NCBI GenBank assembly: GCA_002067755.1
Contig: MVQH01000060.1
Span: forward strand, 1-42,986
Direction: 5' to 3'
DNA length: 42,986 nt
Source of the DNA: Methanosaeta sp. PtaB.Bin018
GTDB lineage: Archaea > Halobacteriota > Methanosarcinia > Methanotrichales > Methanotrichaceae
Part shown: positions 19,231 through 26,575 of the stretch, one piece after another
Position numbering within the stretch: the stretch's first letter is position 1
How the letters are laid out: each line of letters starts with the position of its first letter
Made by a program: the position numbers and the translations under genes
The notes under the pieces: generated by a model
What the model was told of the DNA's origin: nothing
The model's database searches: none
The model's input: the letters and a program-made list of their open reading frames with translations, nothing else

Positions 19231-19890
19231 ATGAGCCCGTACAGAGAGAGGTACCACAGAAAGTTGGACGATCTAGTGGATCAAACACGGGACCTTGCAA
19301 ACCAGGCGAGCTCTGCAATAGGCAAATCGGTTGCCGCCTTGAGTGAGTCGAACGTCGACTTAGCCAAAGAGGTCATCAAAAATGATCAGAGCGTGGACGA
19401 TCAGAGCCAGAGGATAGAGGACCTCTGCATGGAGCTTCTGGCACTGCAACAGCCCATGGCAAAAGACCTGAGGAGGGTCATCGGAATTCTTAAGATAGCC
19501 ATAGACCTGGAGAGGATAAGCGACCTGGCGGTGGACGTGGCCAGAGTGACTGCCCAATCAAAGGACAAGATCCAGATAACGAAGCTGGAGTACATACCCA
19601 AAATGGCAGAGGTAGACAGGAAGATGTTAGCTCAAACGATGGAGGCTCTGGCAAATGGCGATGCTGATCTGGCAAGGCAGGTTACCAAGTGGGACTACGA
19701 GATAGATGGGCTATATGTTAAAGCAAGGGATAAGATATTGAAGATAATAATCGAGAGGCCCGAGGTGATAAACGAAGGGACATCGCTGCTCATGGTGAAC
19801 AGGCATCTGGAGCGGATTGGAGATCACATATGCAATATTTGCGAGGCCATAGTCTATATGGTTGAAGGGAGAAGAGAACATCTCAATTAA
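19231..19890 (+). CDS. phoU: Phosphate signalling regulator PhoU
   Basis: 219 residues made of two repeats of a three-helix bundle. The metal-binding PhoU motif ExxxD is visible as ERISDLAVDVARV in the first half and ERIGDHICNICEAI in the second. PhoU modulates the Pst transporter and, in bacteria, a phosphate sensor kinase; in archaea the kinase is absent, so it probably acts directly on PstB or phosphate flux. GGAGGGG is upstream. It lies 23 bases after pstB and just before a second phoU-like gene. Confidence 0.93.
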   Translation: MSPYRERYHRKLDDLVDQTRDLANQASSAIGKSVAALSESNVDLAKEVIKNDQSVDDQSQRIEDLCMELLALQQPMAKDLRRVIGILKIAIDLERISDLAVDVARVTAQSKDKIQITKLEYIPKMAEVDRKMLAQTMEALANGDADLARQVTKWDYEIDGLYVKARDKILKIIIERPEVINEGTSLLMVNRHLERIGDHICNICEAIVYMVEGRREHLN

Positions 19891-19897
19891 GGTGCTT

Positions 19898-20899
19898 ATG
19901 GACACAAGAAAAGTACAGAGGACCGGCAAATCCACATTTATAGTCTCTCTGCCAAAGAATTGGGCCACGAAGAATGGCGTGCAGGCAGGCTCGATAATTT
20001 ACATAAATCAAGGCGACAACGGTGCCCTGACGCTCTCCACCGATCGGTCCGAACGCGATCTGCGAGCGAAGCTGGACATCGGGAATAAATCAGGAGAGCA
20101 TTTGATCAGAGATATCATAGGGTGCTACGTTAGCGGATACAGGACCATAGAGGTAACATCCAGTCATATGTCATCGGCCCAGAAGAAGGACCTGCACCAG
20201 ATAGTGAACAAACTGATCGGGCCTGAGATCCTGGAGGAGACCATAAACAAGGTAGTCATTCAGGATCTGCTCAGCTCAGAGGAACTCCAGTCGGAGAGGG
20301 CTTTGAGGCGGATCAAGACTGTGGTAAAATCCATGATCCAAGATGCACTGACGGCTCTATTAAACAACAATGAAGAGCTGGCAATGGATGTGATATTGAG
20401 GGACAACGACGTGGACAGGCTATACCTCCTGATATCCCGCCAGTTCACAGAGATCCTGCGATCGGGCTCTGTAAAACAAGAGACTTTGAATCCCATTATT
20501 GCATTCAACTATATGCATGCTGCATCGAACCTGGAGAGGATCGCAGACCATGCTCATAAAATTGCTGAGATCGCAAGTCGGTGTAACTACACCTTGCCAG
20601 AGGATATGAGAGAAGAGCTTTCCAGCATGGAGGCCCTGCTTTGCACCCTGATAGATGAGTCGATATCCAATCTGCTGCAGACCAACTCCGATAAAGCCAA
20701 TGAGCTGATAGACAAAATAAGCGAAATGCAGAGGCGTGCCCAGGGTATTGCGAAATCATCTATAACCAAAGACAGTTCGGAGATGTTGGTCAGGCTGGTC
20801 ATAGCCAGCAGCCTGGAGCGCATGTTGGACTACATCATGAACATCGGAGAGCTGACCATAAACCTCAGCCAGGCCACAAACCACTCAGACAAAATCTGA
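19898..20899 (+). CDS. PhoU-domain protein with AbrB/SpoVT-like N-terminus
   Basis: About 333 residues. Residues 1-45 form an AbrB-like swapped-hairpin fold (RKVQRTGKSTFIVSLPKNWA and GVQAGSIIYI), a DNA-binding module. The rest holds two PhoU repeats with ERIADHAHKIAEIA and ERMLDYIMNIGELT. This archaeal 'phosphate uptake regulator' architecture probably lets PhoU sensing control transcription directly, taking the place of the PhoB/PhoR route. The start chosen is ATG at 19898 after AAGGTG; an upstream ATG would overlap phoU. It is a candidate to bind the palindrome upstream of pstB (inference). Confidence 0.9.
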   Translation: MDTRKVQRTGKSTFIVSLPKNWATKNGVQAGSIIYINQGDNGALTLSTDRSERDLRAKLDIGNKSGEHLIRDIIGCYVSGYRTIEVTSSHMSSAQKKDLHQIVNKLIGPEILEETINKVVIQDLLSSEELQSERALRRIKTVVKSMIQDALTALLNNNEELAMDVILRDNDVDRLYLLISRQFTEILRSGSVKQETLNPIIAFNYMHAASNLERIADHAHKIAEIASRCNYTLPEDMREELSSMEALLCTLIDESISNLLQTNSDKANELIDKISEMQRRAQGIAKSSITKDSSEMLVRLVIASSLERMLDYIMNIGELTINLSQATNHSDKI

Positions 20900-20950
20900 G
20901 GATAAGCTTCTCGAACCCTGCCGTCTAAGCACACGAGCAAGCCTGCAGGC

Positions 20951-21391
20951 TCACGTCTGAATGCGCTCCAGAGAAAGAAGCTTCTCCTTGAGCTCGAGGC
21001 CCCAGGCAAAGCCACCCAAACCATCCCGCGAGACAACTCGGTGGCAGGGCACGAGGATGGCAAAGGGATTGAGGGCCATAGCTCGACCCACAGCACGCGC
21101 AGCTCCCGGCTTGCCTGCCAGCAAAGCGACATCTCCATAAGTCATCGTCCGGCCGCGCGGGATTTCCCGCACGACTGCAAAGACCTTCTTTTGAAAATCT
21201 GTGATGCCAGAGATTCTCAGCAATACATCAGGGCAAGGCGCATCTCCCAGCAGATAATCCACAATGCTCCTGGCCAAATCCGATGGCTCATCTGGCGGAA
21301 CAGCCGAGAAGGAGATCCGCACGATCTCATCGCCTGACTGCTCTACCAATAGATAAATCCCGAGCGGCTCGATCCGCACTCCGCTCGTCAT
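20951..21391 (-). CDS. ogt: Methylated-DNA-protein cysteine methyltransferase
   Basis: 146 residues. The active-site motif PCHRVV (acceptor Cys at about residue 121) is followed by GLGGFAWGLELKEKLLSLE, the expected family tail, and preceded by the helix-turn-helix segment GRTMTYGDVALLAG and RAVGRAM. It repairs O6-alkylguanine by moving the alkyl group onto its own Cys, and is used once. The N-terminal domain is short but normal for archaeal types. The start overlaps the stop of the upstream phosphoesterase gene (ATGA), so the two are co-translated. Confidence 0.93.
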   Translation of the reverse strand: MTSGVRIEPLGIYLLVEQSGDEIVRISFSAVPPDEPSDLARSIVDYLLGDAPCPDVLLRISGITDFQKKVFAVVREIPRGRTMTYGDVALLAGKPGAARAVGRAMALNPFAILVPCHRVVSRDGLGGFAWGLELKEKLLSLERIQT

Positions 21392-21918
21392 TGGTTCAGG
21401 ATCTCCCGAAATGTCTTGAGCCTGCCAAGCTCGATCATCTCTACATTCAGGCTGGAGGTGTCCAGGATGGCCGCACTGCGCAGGCCTGTGAAGTTCCCCC
21501 AGATCTCGCCAGGATTTATGAGAAGCGTTTTGCCATGCCTCGTCACTTCCCAGCGGTGATTGTGACCTCTGACCACGACATCGTAGAGCTGTGAGGCTAC
21601 AACGGCCTGCACAAGTGGCTCCTCAGTTCCGTGAAGCATGGCGATCTTCAGGCCGTCTGCCTCGATCTCACCGAAGTCGCCCAGGTACTCGCCTCCTACG
21701 CGAGCGAAGTCGCGGTACAGGCCCAAACGATCGCCATCATTGTTTCCGTAAACCAGCTTGATGGGCATGCCGCAGCCCTCGAAGGTGTAGCAGTTGCCCG
21801 AGCCGATCATGTCTCCAGCAAATAGCACGAGCTTTGCGCCTTTGTTAGAAAATGCTTGCAGGGCATCTTTGACGCCCTGAATGCTGTCGTGAGCATCTGA
21901 CATAATTCCAATTAGCAT
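21388..21918 (-). CDS. YfcE/MJ0936-type metallophosphoesterase
   Basis: About 176 residues from the ATG that opens MLIGIMSDAHDS; longer readings add a non-family N-terminus. Dinuclear metal motifs are visible: SDAHD, then FAGDMI, then VYGNNDGDRL, MLHGTE and VRGHNHRWE, in the order of the calcineurin-like fold. Family members hydrolyse phosphodiesters or nucleotides with Mn or Ni. Cytosolic. It comes before ogt and overlaps it by four bases; whether the pairing is functional is unknown. Confidence 0.88.
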   Translation of the reverse strand: MLIGIMSDAHDSIQGVKDALQAFSNKGAKLVLFAGDMIGSGNCYTFEGCGMPIKLVYGNNDGDRLGLYRDFARVGGEYLGDFGEIEADGLKIAMLHGTEEPLVQAVVASQLYDVVVRGHNHRWEVTRHGKTLLINPGEIWGNFTGLRSAAILDTSSLNVEMIELGRLKTFREILNQ

Positions 21919-22021
21919 CGAATCACACACTTTTGCCTTTGAGACGATCATGGGATAAAGGATTTTTGCGGGCCTCAGGCTCGAAAGGTCTAAGTACAAG
22001 GAATAACCTGGTAGCGAGAGG

Positions 22022-22131
22022 CCCGCCTTAACTCAGCCTGGTAGAGTGCGCGGCTGTAGTATGTCTCGCACCACAATGGTGCTTTACGCGCAGTCACCGC
22101 GATGTCCCCGGTTCGAATCTGGGAGGCGGGA
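22022..22131 (+). tRNA. tRNA-Tyr (GTA) with 36-nt intron
   Basis: The acceptor stem CCCGCCT (22022-22028) pairs with AGGCGGG (22124-22130), discriminator A at 22131. The D arm is ACTC/GAGT, the anticodon stem CGCGG (22049-22053)/CCGCG (22097-22101), the T arm CCCGG-TTCGAAT-CTGGG. Anticodon GTA is at 22056-22058. The C1:G72 pair is the archaeal tRNA-Tyr identity element. The intron runs about 22060-22095, between positions 37 and 38, the canonical site, and would be cut by the archaeal splicing endonuclease. No encoded CCA. Confidence 0.93.
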
Positions 22132-22141
22132 TCTGCTATAA

Positions 22142-22214
22142 GTCCGGATGGTGTAGTGGCCTATCATGAAAGCCTGTCGAGCTTTCGACCCGGGTTCGAA
22201 TCCCGGTCCGGGCG
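22142..22214 (+). tRNA. tRNA-Asp (GTC)
   Basis: Acceptor GTCCGGA (22142-22148) pairs with TCCGGGC (22207-22213) with one G:T pair; discriminator G. The anticodon arm AAAGC-CTGTCGA-GCTTT gives GTC, and the T arm is CCGGG-TTCGAAT-CCCGG. No intron and no encoded CCA. It lies 10 bases after tRNA-Tyr, so they may share one transcript. Confidence 0.93.
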
Positions 22215-22446
22215 TTAAATCATCGGTAAAGTTGAGGGTGCTGGTTGCCCTCTATTTCTAAAAAGACCGGAGCAATATGGGCGTTGGGCAAAATGATTTT
22301 GTCGGCACTACTTAATGCAAGTCTGCCATGTCCGATCTCCTGGATGGGCCTGAACGCAGAGCCAGAAATTTGCGGTTTTTTTGGATCTTTTGGTTTTGCT
22401 CCCATGGTTGGGCATGTGCCCATGCTCTTTTCTGGGAGGGAAGATG

Positions 22447-23355
22447 ATGCTGAACATCTCTGATTTTAAGGATGTTTCCATGAGAGACAGAGATCTCTTC
22501 GCCAGGCACTACGAGCGCTACCCGCAAGTTCATAGCGATAATACCTTTACTAACATGGTCTGCTGGAACCATTATGCTCACTACAGATTCGCCTTGGTCG
22601 ATGATAACATAGTGCTCTCAAGCACCATCGAAGGCATGACGCGCTACCGAGTGCCTATTGGGCCTCAAGACACAGATCTGCTCGTGGATGTCATGAGGAT
22701 CGCTCTCAGAAGCAAAGATGGTCATCCGTTGGTCATCTTCGGTCATGATGCAAAGAACTGGATATCAGGACGCTATCCCAACCTAAGGCTCTATCCGGAG
22801 AGAAAGTACTTTGATTACGTCTATCTTGCCAGCGATCTGGCTGAGTTGCCAGGCAAAAAATACCTTACCATCAGACATCAATTGAACAAATTTCAGAAGA
22901 TGTGCTCGCCACATGTCGAAAAGGTAGACTGCGATCATGTTGACGAGATTTTAGAATTCCTGGATCTGTGGTGCGACTGGAAAGACTGCGATTCCGACCC
23001 CATGCTCGCTCATGAAAAAGATGCACTGACCTTTGCCATATCTCACTTTGCTGATCTGAAATTATCAGGCCTTGTCATCAGGACCGAGGGCAAGATTGGA
23101 GCCCTGTCTCTCTTTGAGGGCCTCAACAAGGATACCGCAGTGGTGCATTTCGAAAAAGGCCTTCCGAACTGCAAGGGGATCTATAGGGCGATCAATGCAG
23201 AGACTGCGAAAATACTGGCAAAACAGTATACCTTCATCAACCGTGAGAGCGACATGGGCGTGGAAGGAATTAGGGAGGCAAAGATGCGATATCATCCGCA
23301 TCACATGGTAGAAGAGTATCTCGTAAAAAAGGAGGACCTGGAGAGCCTTTTCTGA
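22447..23355 (+). CDS. DUF2156 / phosphatidylglycerol lysyltransferase C-terminal-like protein
   Basis: About 302 residues with two GNAT-like halves typical of the DUF2156 family: residues 20-75 (FTNMVCWNHYAHYRFALVDD) and a C-terminal half with KYLTIRHQLNKF, FEKGLPNCKGIYRAIN and the end INRESDMGVEGIREAKMRYHP. In bacteria, relatives transfer lysine from tRNA to phosphatidylglycerol; the soluble archaeal form lacks the membrane part, so its real substrate is unknown. GGGAGG precedes two ATG codons; the second (22447) gives better spacing than 22444. Preceded by two tRNA genes, which fits, weakly, a tRNA-linked activity. Confidence 0.8.
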   Translation: MLNISDFKDVSMRDRDLFARHYERYPQVHSDNTFTNMVCWNHYAHYRFALVDDNIVLSSTIEGMTRYRVPIGPQDTDLLVDVMRIALRSKDGHPLVIFGHDAKNWISGRYPNLRLYPERKYFDYVYLASDLAELPGKKYLTIRHQLNKFQKMCSPHVEKVDCDHVDEILEFLDLWCDWKDCDSDPMLAHEKDALTFAISHFADLKLSGLVIRTEGKIGALSLFEGLNKDTAVVHFEKGLPNCKGIYRAINAETAKILAKQYTFINRESDMGVEGIREAKMRYHPHHMVEEYLVKKEDLESLF

Positions 23356-23821
23356 GAATGTCCTGGCTTTTTTTAGGGTTTGTGAGGTCTGGTTGTGAAC
23401 CGATTATAGGTTGGAATTTGGGACCGACTTCGAATTCATCCCTATTGGATATCGCTTTCCACAGGATAGCATCACTCGGACAATGCCGCAAAATCGTCAT
23501 ACATAAGCGTGCTCCAAAAACTCCAACCCATTTTCGGAGCATGACCTAGCAGGACCGTCTTGAACACGTCCGCTTTTCAGAGTCGTCTATTTATATCAAA
23601 GACTCGTAAGGTGCCTATTAGCCGGAGAGGAGGTACCATCGACAACCGAATTATCCTCTGTTCGGTTAGAGACAGTGTGGAATAGTCGCCAATGAAGAAT
23701 TATTGAAGATCAATTGAACCATTTCGTTAATAGGGAAAGCATCCCATGGCAAATCATTCTCAAATCACTATGCTCATAAAAACCTAAATTGGTATTTCGA
23801 GAATATGAGGTTAGAATTCAT
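23356..23821. other. Intergenic region with MITE-like repeat and a possible decayed promoter
   Basis: Holds the MITE-like copy at 23404-23535. Beyond it, CTATTTATATC (about 23585-23595) looks like a TATA box and GGAGAGGAGGT (about 23621-23632) like a strong ribosome site, but the following codons have no start and a stop soon after; a small gene seems to have been lost here. Confidence 0.45.
23404..23535. repeat. MITE-like repeat, copy 1
   Basis: About 130 bases bounded by inverted ends AGGTTGGAATTTGG (23408-23421) and, reversed, GGGTTGGAGTTTTTGG (23529-23514). The right end, CCAAAAACTCCAACCCATTTT plus GGA and ACCT, is shared almost base for base with the copy at 40195-40345. The interior is less similar. 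No coding sequence. It resembles a small non-autonomous element or conserved IS terminus. Confidence 0.55.
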
Positions 23822-24271
23822 ATGATAGAGGCTTGTGGAGACGAGAGAGGCAACGACGCTCTTAAAAAGGCAGTACGTCTCTTGTCCGTAGATGGGCTGG
23901 ATGGCGCCATGATGGTAGTGGAAAAGGAGCTCGAGAGCAATCCGGAGAGCTGGGAGGCCAGATGTGCAAAGGCCGACATATTATATCTCCAAGGATTATA
24001 TGGTGCATCCCTGCAGTGGAGCGAGAAATCTCTCGCCCTGAATCCCAACAATGCACTAGCTTGGAACACCAAGGGAAATGCTCTTTACAAGCTGGGAAGG
24101 TATAAAGAAGCCATCGAATGCTATGGCAAAGCCATCGAGATCGAACCCCTATTCATAAGGGCCTGGTATAACAAGAAGCTGGCTGTCGAGATCCAGCTTA
24201 AGAGATTGAGGCCACAAGTCCATTACCTCTCGGTGAAGGCGAAAAGAAAGAAGCATTCAGATGAGAGGTAA
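23822..24271 (+). CDS. TPR-repeat protein
   Basis: 149 residues. Helical repeats are clear in the middle: AWNTKGNALYKLGRYKEAIECYGKAIEI is a canonical TPR, preceded by a degenerate one (ARCAKADILYLQGLYGASL). Such proteins act as docking platforms. The C-terminus is very basic (VKAKRKKHSDER), which could mean nucleic-acid binding or membrane docking. The start at 23822 follows GAGGTTAGA; the more upstream reading lacks a ribosome site. Orphan gene next to mobile debris; partner unknown. Confidence 0.75.
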   Translation: MIEACGDERGNDALKKAVRLLSVDGLDGAMMVVEKELESNPESWEARCAKADILYLQGLYGASLQWSEKSLALNPNNALAWNTKGNALYKLGRYKEAIECYGKAIEIEPLFIRAWYNKKLAVEIQLKRLRPQVHYLSVKAKRKKHSDER

Positions 24272-24724
24272 ACGCTATCAGAAAAATACCAAGGTAGCGA
24301 AGTGGCGGAGATGTATCTGGTCGACTGAATACTATATGGGATTTGTGACTTCCACCCAATGCCCCTGAAGGAGCAGGGCTTCCAGCTTCATCGAGCACCT
24401 TTGGTTCTCCACAGGCTTGAATATGCCTCGATTACATCGAGGCTGCTGTCGACGTAGCCGCAGCACGACACAGTCTGTGCCAGACTACGTTGTTGCTCAA
24501 TCCAAGTTCGACTTTACGGGGCACATGATACAGACAACTGACTTGTACTCCCGACCAAGCGAGTCTGAAGGTTAACGCCTGTAAGGAGATTGGTTCAATG
24601 ACATGTATAGTTGGCTGTCGCGAAGCGAAAGTGACTGAGGATCGTGTGGCATTCATCCCCGAAGGGGGTCTTCTGCCTGCTTTTCTATAAATAGGGCGTA
24701 GAATATATAAAATGATTTTTTATT
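24272..24724. other. Intergenic region of TnpB-element debris
   Basis: No intact gene. The minus strand shows TnpB-tail-like sequence (see the next entry). At 24650-24680 ATTCATCCCCGAAGGGGG makes a strong hairpin, as in the flanks of IS605-type elements. The rest is unassigned. Confidence 0.45.
24330..24440 (-). mobile_element. Remnant of IS200/IS605-type tnpB 3' end
   Basis: A minus-strand frame reads QACGEPKVLDEAGSPAPSGA, similar to the ACGD...EAGSP tail of TnpB proteins, and the DNA GGAAGCCCTGCTCCTTCAGGG with a GTCAC end matches the terminus at 4031-4066. The catalytic RuvC and zinc-finger parts are gone. Confidence 0.4.
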
Positions 24725-25420
24725 TTATCCATATATCGGTCCTAATATATGAAGCCCATCCTCGTCGACCATAAGCTGGTGTTTATCTAGGGCGTGTTTT
24801 GTTGCTCGCATCTTGGTGATCTGGATGTATCTCTTGATGCCACCTTTGCCCTCGATAACTCCCAGCTCGATCACGCCGTCTGCGAGAAAATGCTCGTGGC
24901 GTATCCGATTCACGAGGATCTCAGAGCGAGGGGCTTCTCTGATCAGAAAAGATGTCAAACCATCGTCTCTAAGCTTCGAGAAGAATTGGTATATGTTTTT
25001 CCTCATAGGAGCCTTCTCCGACAGAGAGTAAAGGGATTCGAGAGAGTCCAGGGCAAAGAGAGTCAAGTTGTCGTACTTCTCTTTGTAGAAATCGATGATC
25101 TCCTCATTTATTCTAATCATGTCAAGTTCGCCATTCTTCCATTCCCTTCGCATATCATGATAATCAAAGATGTGAAGCGATTCATTCTTTTCCAGACCTA
25201 GGCTTTCCATGTTCTGGAGATGACTCTCCTTGCTCTGATCCAACGTCATATAGAGACCATGTTCGCCGCTGGCAGCCAAGGCGCTTGAGACCAGCCTGAA
25301 CACAAGGCCAGACTTCAGAGTGCCCTCAGCTCCAGTCACCACTATGACTGAGCCCTTAGGAATCTCGCTATCCAGGAGATTTTCAAGACCGTCGATGGCC
25401 TCCCTGAACATAGCCATCAC
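24725..25420 (-). CDS. KaiC/RAD55-like single-domain ATPase
   Basis: 231 residues, one RecA-fold domain. The P-loop is VVTGAEGTLKSGLVF (Leu before the Lys instead of Gly, a variant seen in archaeal KaiC-like proteins); the Walker B-like strand is LTLFALDSLESLY. Such proteins integrate signals and often occur beside DUF835 and histidine kinase genes; GvpD, the haloarchaeal gas vesicle repressor, is also a P-loop protein, though no close similarity is claimed. Its ATG overlaps the PadR stop (ATGATG), so it is the last gene of the five-gene operon. No signal peptide. Confidence 0.8.
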   Translation of the reverse strand: MMAMFREAIDGLENLLDSEIPKGSVIVVTGAEGTLKSGLVFRLVSSALAASGEHGLYMTLDQSKESHLQNMESLGLEKNESLHIFDYHDMRREWKNGELDMIRINEEIIDFYKEKYDNLTLFALDSLESLYSLSEKAPMRKNIYQFFSKLRDDGLTSFLIREAPRSEILVNRIRHEHFLADGVIELGVIEGKGGIKRYIQITKMRATKHALDKHQLMVDEDGLHILGPIYG

Positions 25421-25848
25421 CTTTTCATCCGGTAGTGTATATATTCCATTGCCTTGATGAAATCCTCTACCTTCTTCTGCGCAACTTTCCGGCCCACGGG
25501 GGTTAGAGAGTATATCTTGGTTCTCATATCTCCTCTACCATATTCTGCGCGAAGTGTACCTTCGTCCTCAAAAGAATACAAGACGGGATACACAGTTCCC
25601 TGGCTGAGAAGAACATCCCACTTCAAAAAGATTTTTTTTATCAATTCATAGCCACACGCCTCTCTCTCTTGGAGCAAGGATAGTATAAATACATCTCTAT
25701 TTATTCTAACTATTTTATCGACATAGTCCATATATTCATGAATAAAGGGATTATCTGAACCATGCTTTTCTACATCAATATCCTTCTGGATGAATAACGA
25801 TTCCTCGGGCACAAAACACACACTCCATGGATTTTTTAGTGAACGCAA
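25417..25848 (-). CDS. PadR-family transcriptional regulator
   Basis: 143 residues. The winged helix is residues 50-130: DVFILSLLQEREACGYELIKK, then the recognition helix LSQGTVYPVLYSFEDEGTLRAEY, and the wing MRTKIYSLTPVGRK with ending KKVEDFIKAM. PadR proteins bind DNA as dimers and respond to ligands or partner proteins. The start is TTG at 25848 after GAGGG; an internal ATG (MDYVDKIV) could give a shorter form. It is preceded by the DUF835 gene (seven bases) and followed by the KaiC-like gene. Candidate regulator of the gas vesicle promoter (inference from context). Confidence 0.85.
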   Translation of the reverse strand: MRSLKNPWSVCFVPEESLFIQKDIDVEKHGSDNPFIHEYMDYVDKIVRINRDVFILSLLQEREACGYELIKKIFLKWDVLLSQGTVYPVLYSFEDEGTLRAEYGRGDMRTKIYSLTPVGRKVAQKKVEDFIKAMEYIHYRMKR

Positions 25849-25855
25849 TCCCTCG

Positions 25856-26575
25856 TTAGGCTACTCTTTGCATAAACATATTAAATTCGTCCTCTGTATT
25901 TACACCTCCGTTCAACCATTCGTATTCTTCATCCTTCGCGTCTATCTCTTTCATGGTCCTCTCCATCAGAGCAAGCTCTTTTTCTCCCACAGCTTTCGGG
26001 TTAATGGGCAAGATGAATATCGCGTTGTACATGGTGATTTTCTCTTCGACATCGCGAAGGAACCTCAAAACAGGGACAGAGCCATTAGATAGTATCATAT
26101 GCTCTATTCCGTCTAAAAGAACCACAGGGTTTCTGCTCTTTTTCAGAAACTTGCTTATGATGTTCGCGATCATCTCCAAGTTCGTCGGGCTTACGTTCTC
26201 AGGGCCGTGGCTGCTTATCCAAAATATGAGGGTTGTCTGAAGAGCATACCGCAATCTTACCTCCATGGGTGAGTTTATCGTGAAACAGAGTCCCTGTGCT
26301 CTGAAGTTCTTGCATTCTTTGCAGGTACATGGCAACGTGCATCTCTCACAGCCTATGCTCTCACAGGGAAAGGCATCGAGGTGTTGACAGTTCGTGCATC
26401 TTCCTTTGACAAGAGAGACAAAGATCTCAAAGCACAACTCCGCCCTCTGCTCCTTCACGAGGTAACTCGATCCCCTCATGAGATCACGACGGATTACGTG
26501 GTTGAGCGGCTCTGTGGCAGGCACGACCCTTGGAGTCCTTCTCGCAATGCGAAAGATCTCTTTAATTCCAATCAT
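25856..26575 (-). CDS. DUF835 protein with a cysteine-rich cluster
   Basis: About 239 residues. The C-terminal half matches DUF835, a KaiC-related but P-loop-less domain: NPVVLLDGIEHMILSNGS and FLRDVEEKITMYNAIFILPINP. The middle part (residues 60-90) is unusual: at least eight Cys in CTNCQHLDAFPCESIGCERC and CTCKECKNF, a likely zinc or iron-sulfur site that could sense redox. Start at ATG 26575, which overlaps the histidine kinase stop by 14 bases. It probably receives a signal from the kinase and passes it to PadR or the KaiC-like protein (inference). Confidence 0.75.
   Translation of the reverse strand: MIGIKEIFRIARRTPRVVPATEPLNHVIRRDLMRGSSYLVKEQRAELCFEIFVSLVKGRCTNCQHLDAFPCESIGCERCTLPCTCKECKNFRAQGLCFTINSPMEVRLRYALQTTLIFWISSHGPENVSPTNLEMIANIISKFLKKSRNPVVLLDGIEHMILSNGSVPVLRFLRDVEEKITMYNAIFILPINPKAVGEKELALMERTMKEIDAKDEEYEWLNGGVNTEDEFNMFMQRVA

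Noticed and set aside
20830-21138. Minus-strand frame of 102 residues between the phoU-like gene and ogt
   Set aside because: It overlaps ogt in another frame and has no start signal; shadow of ogt.
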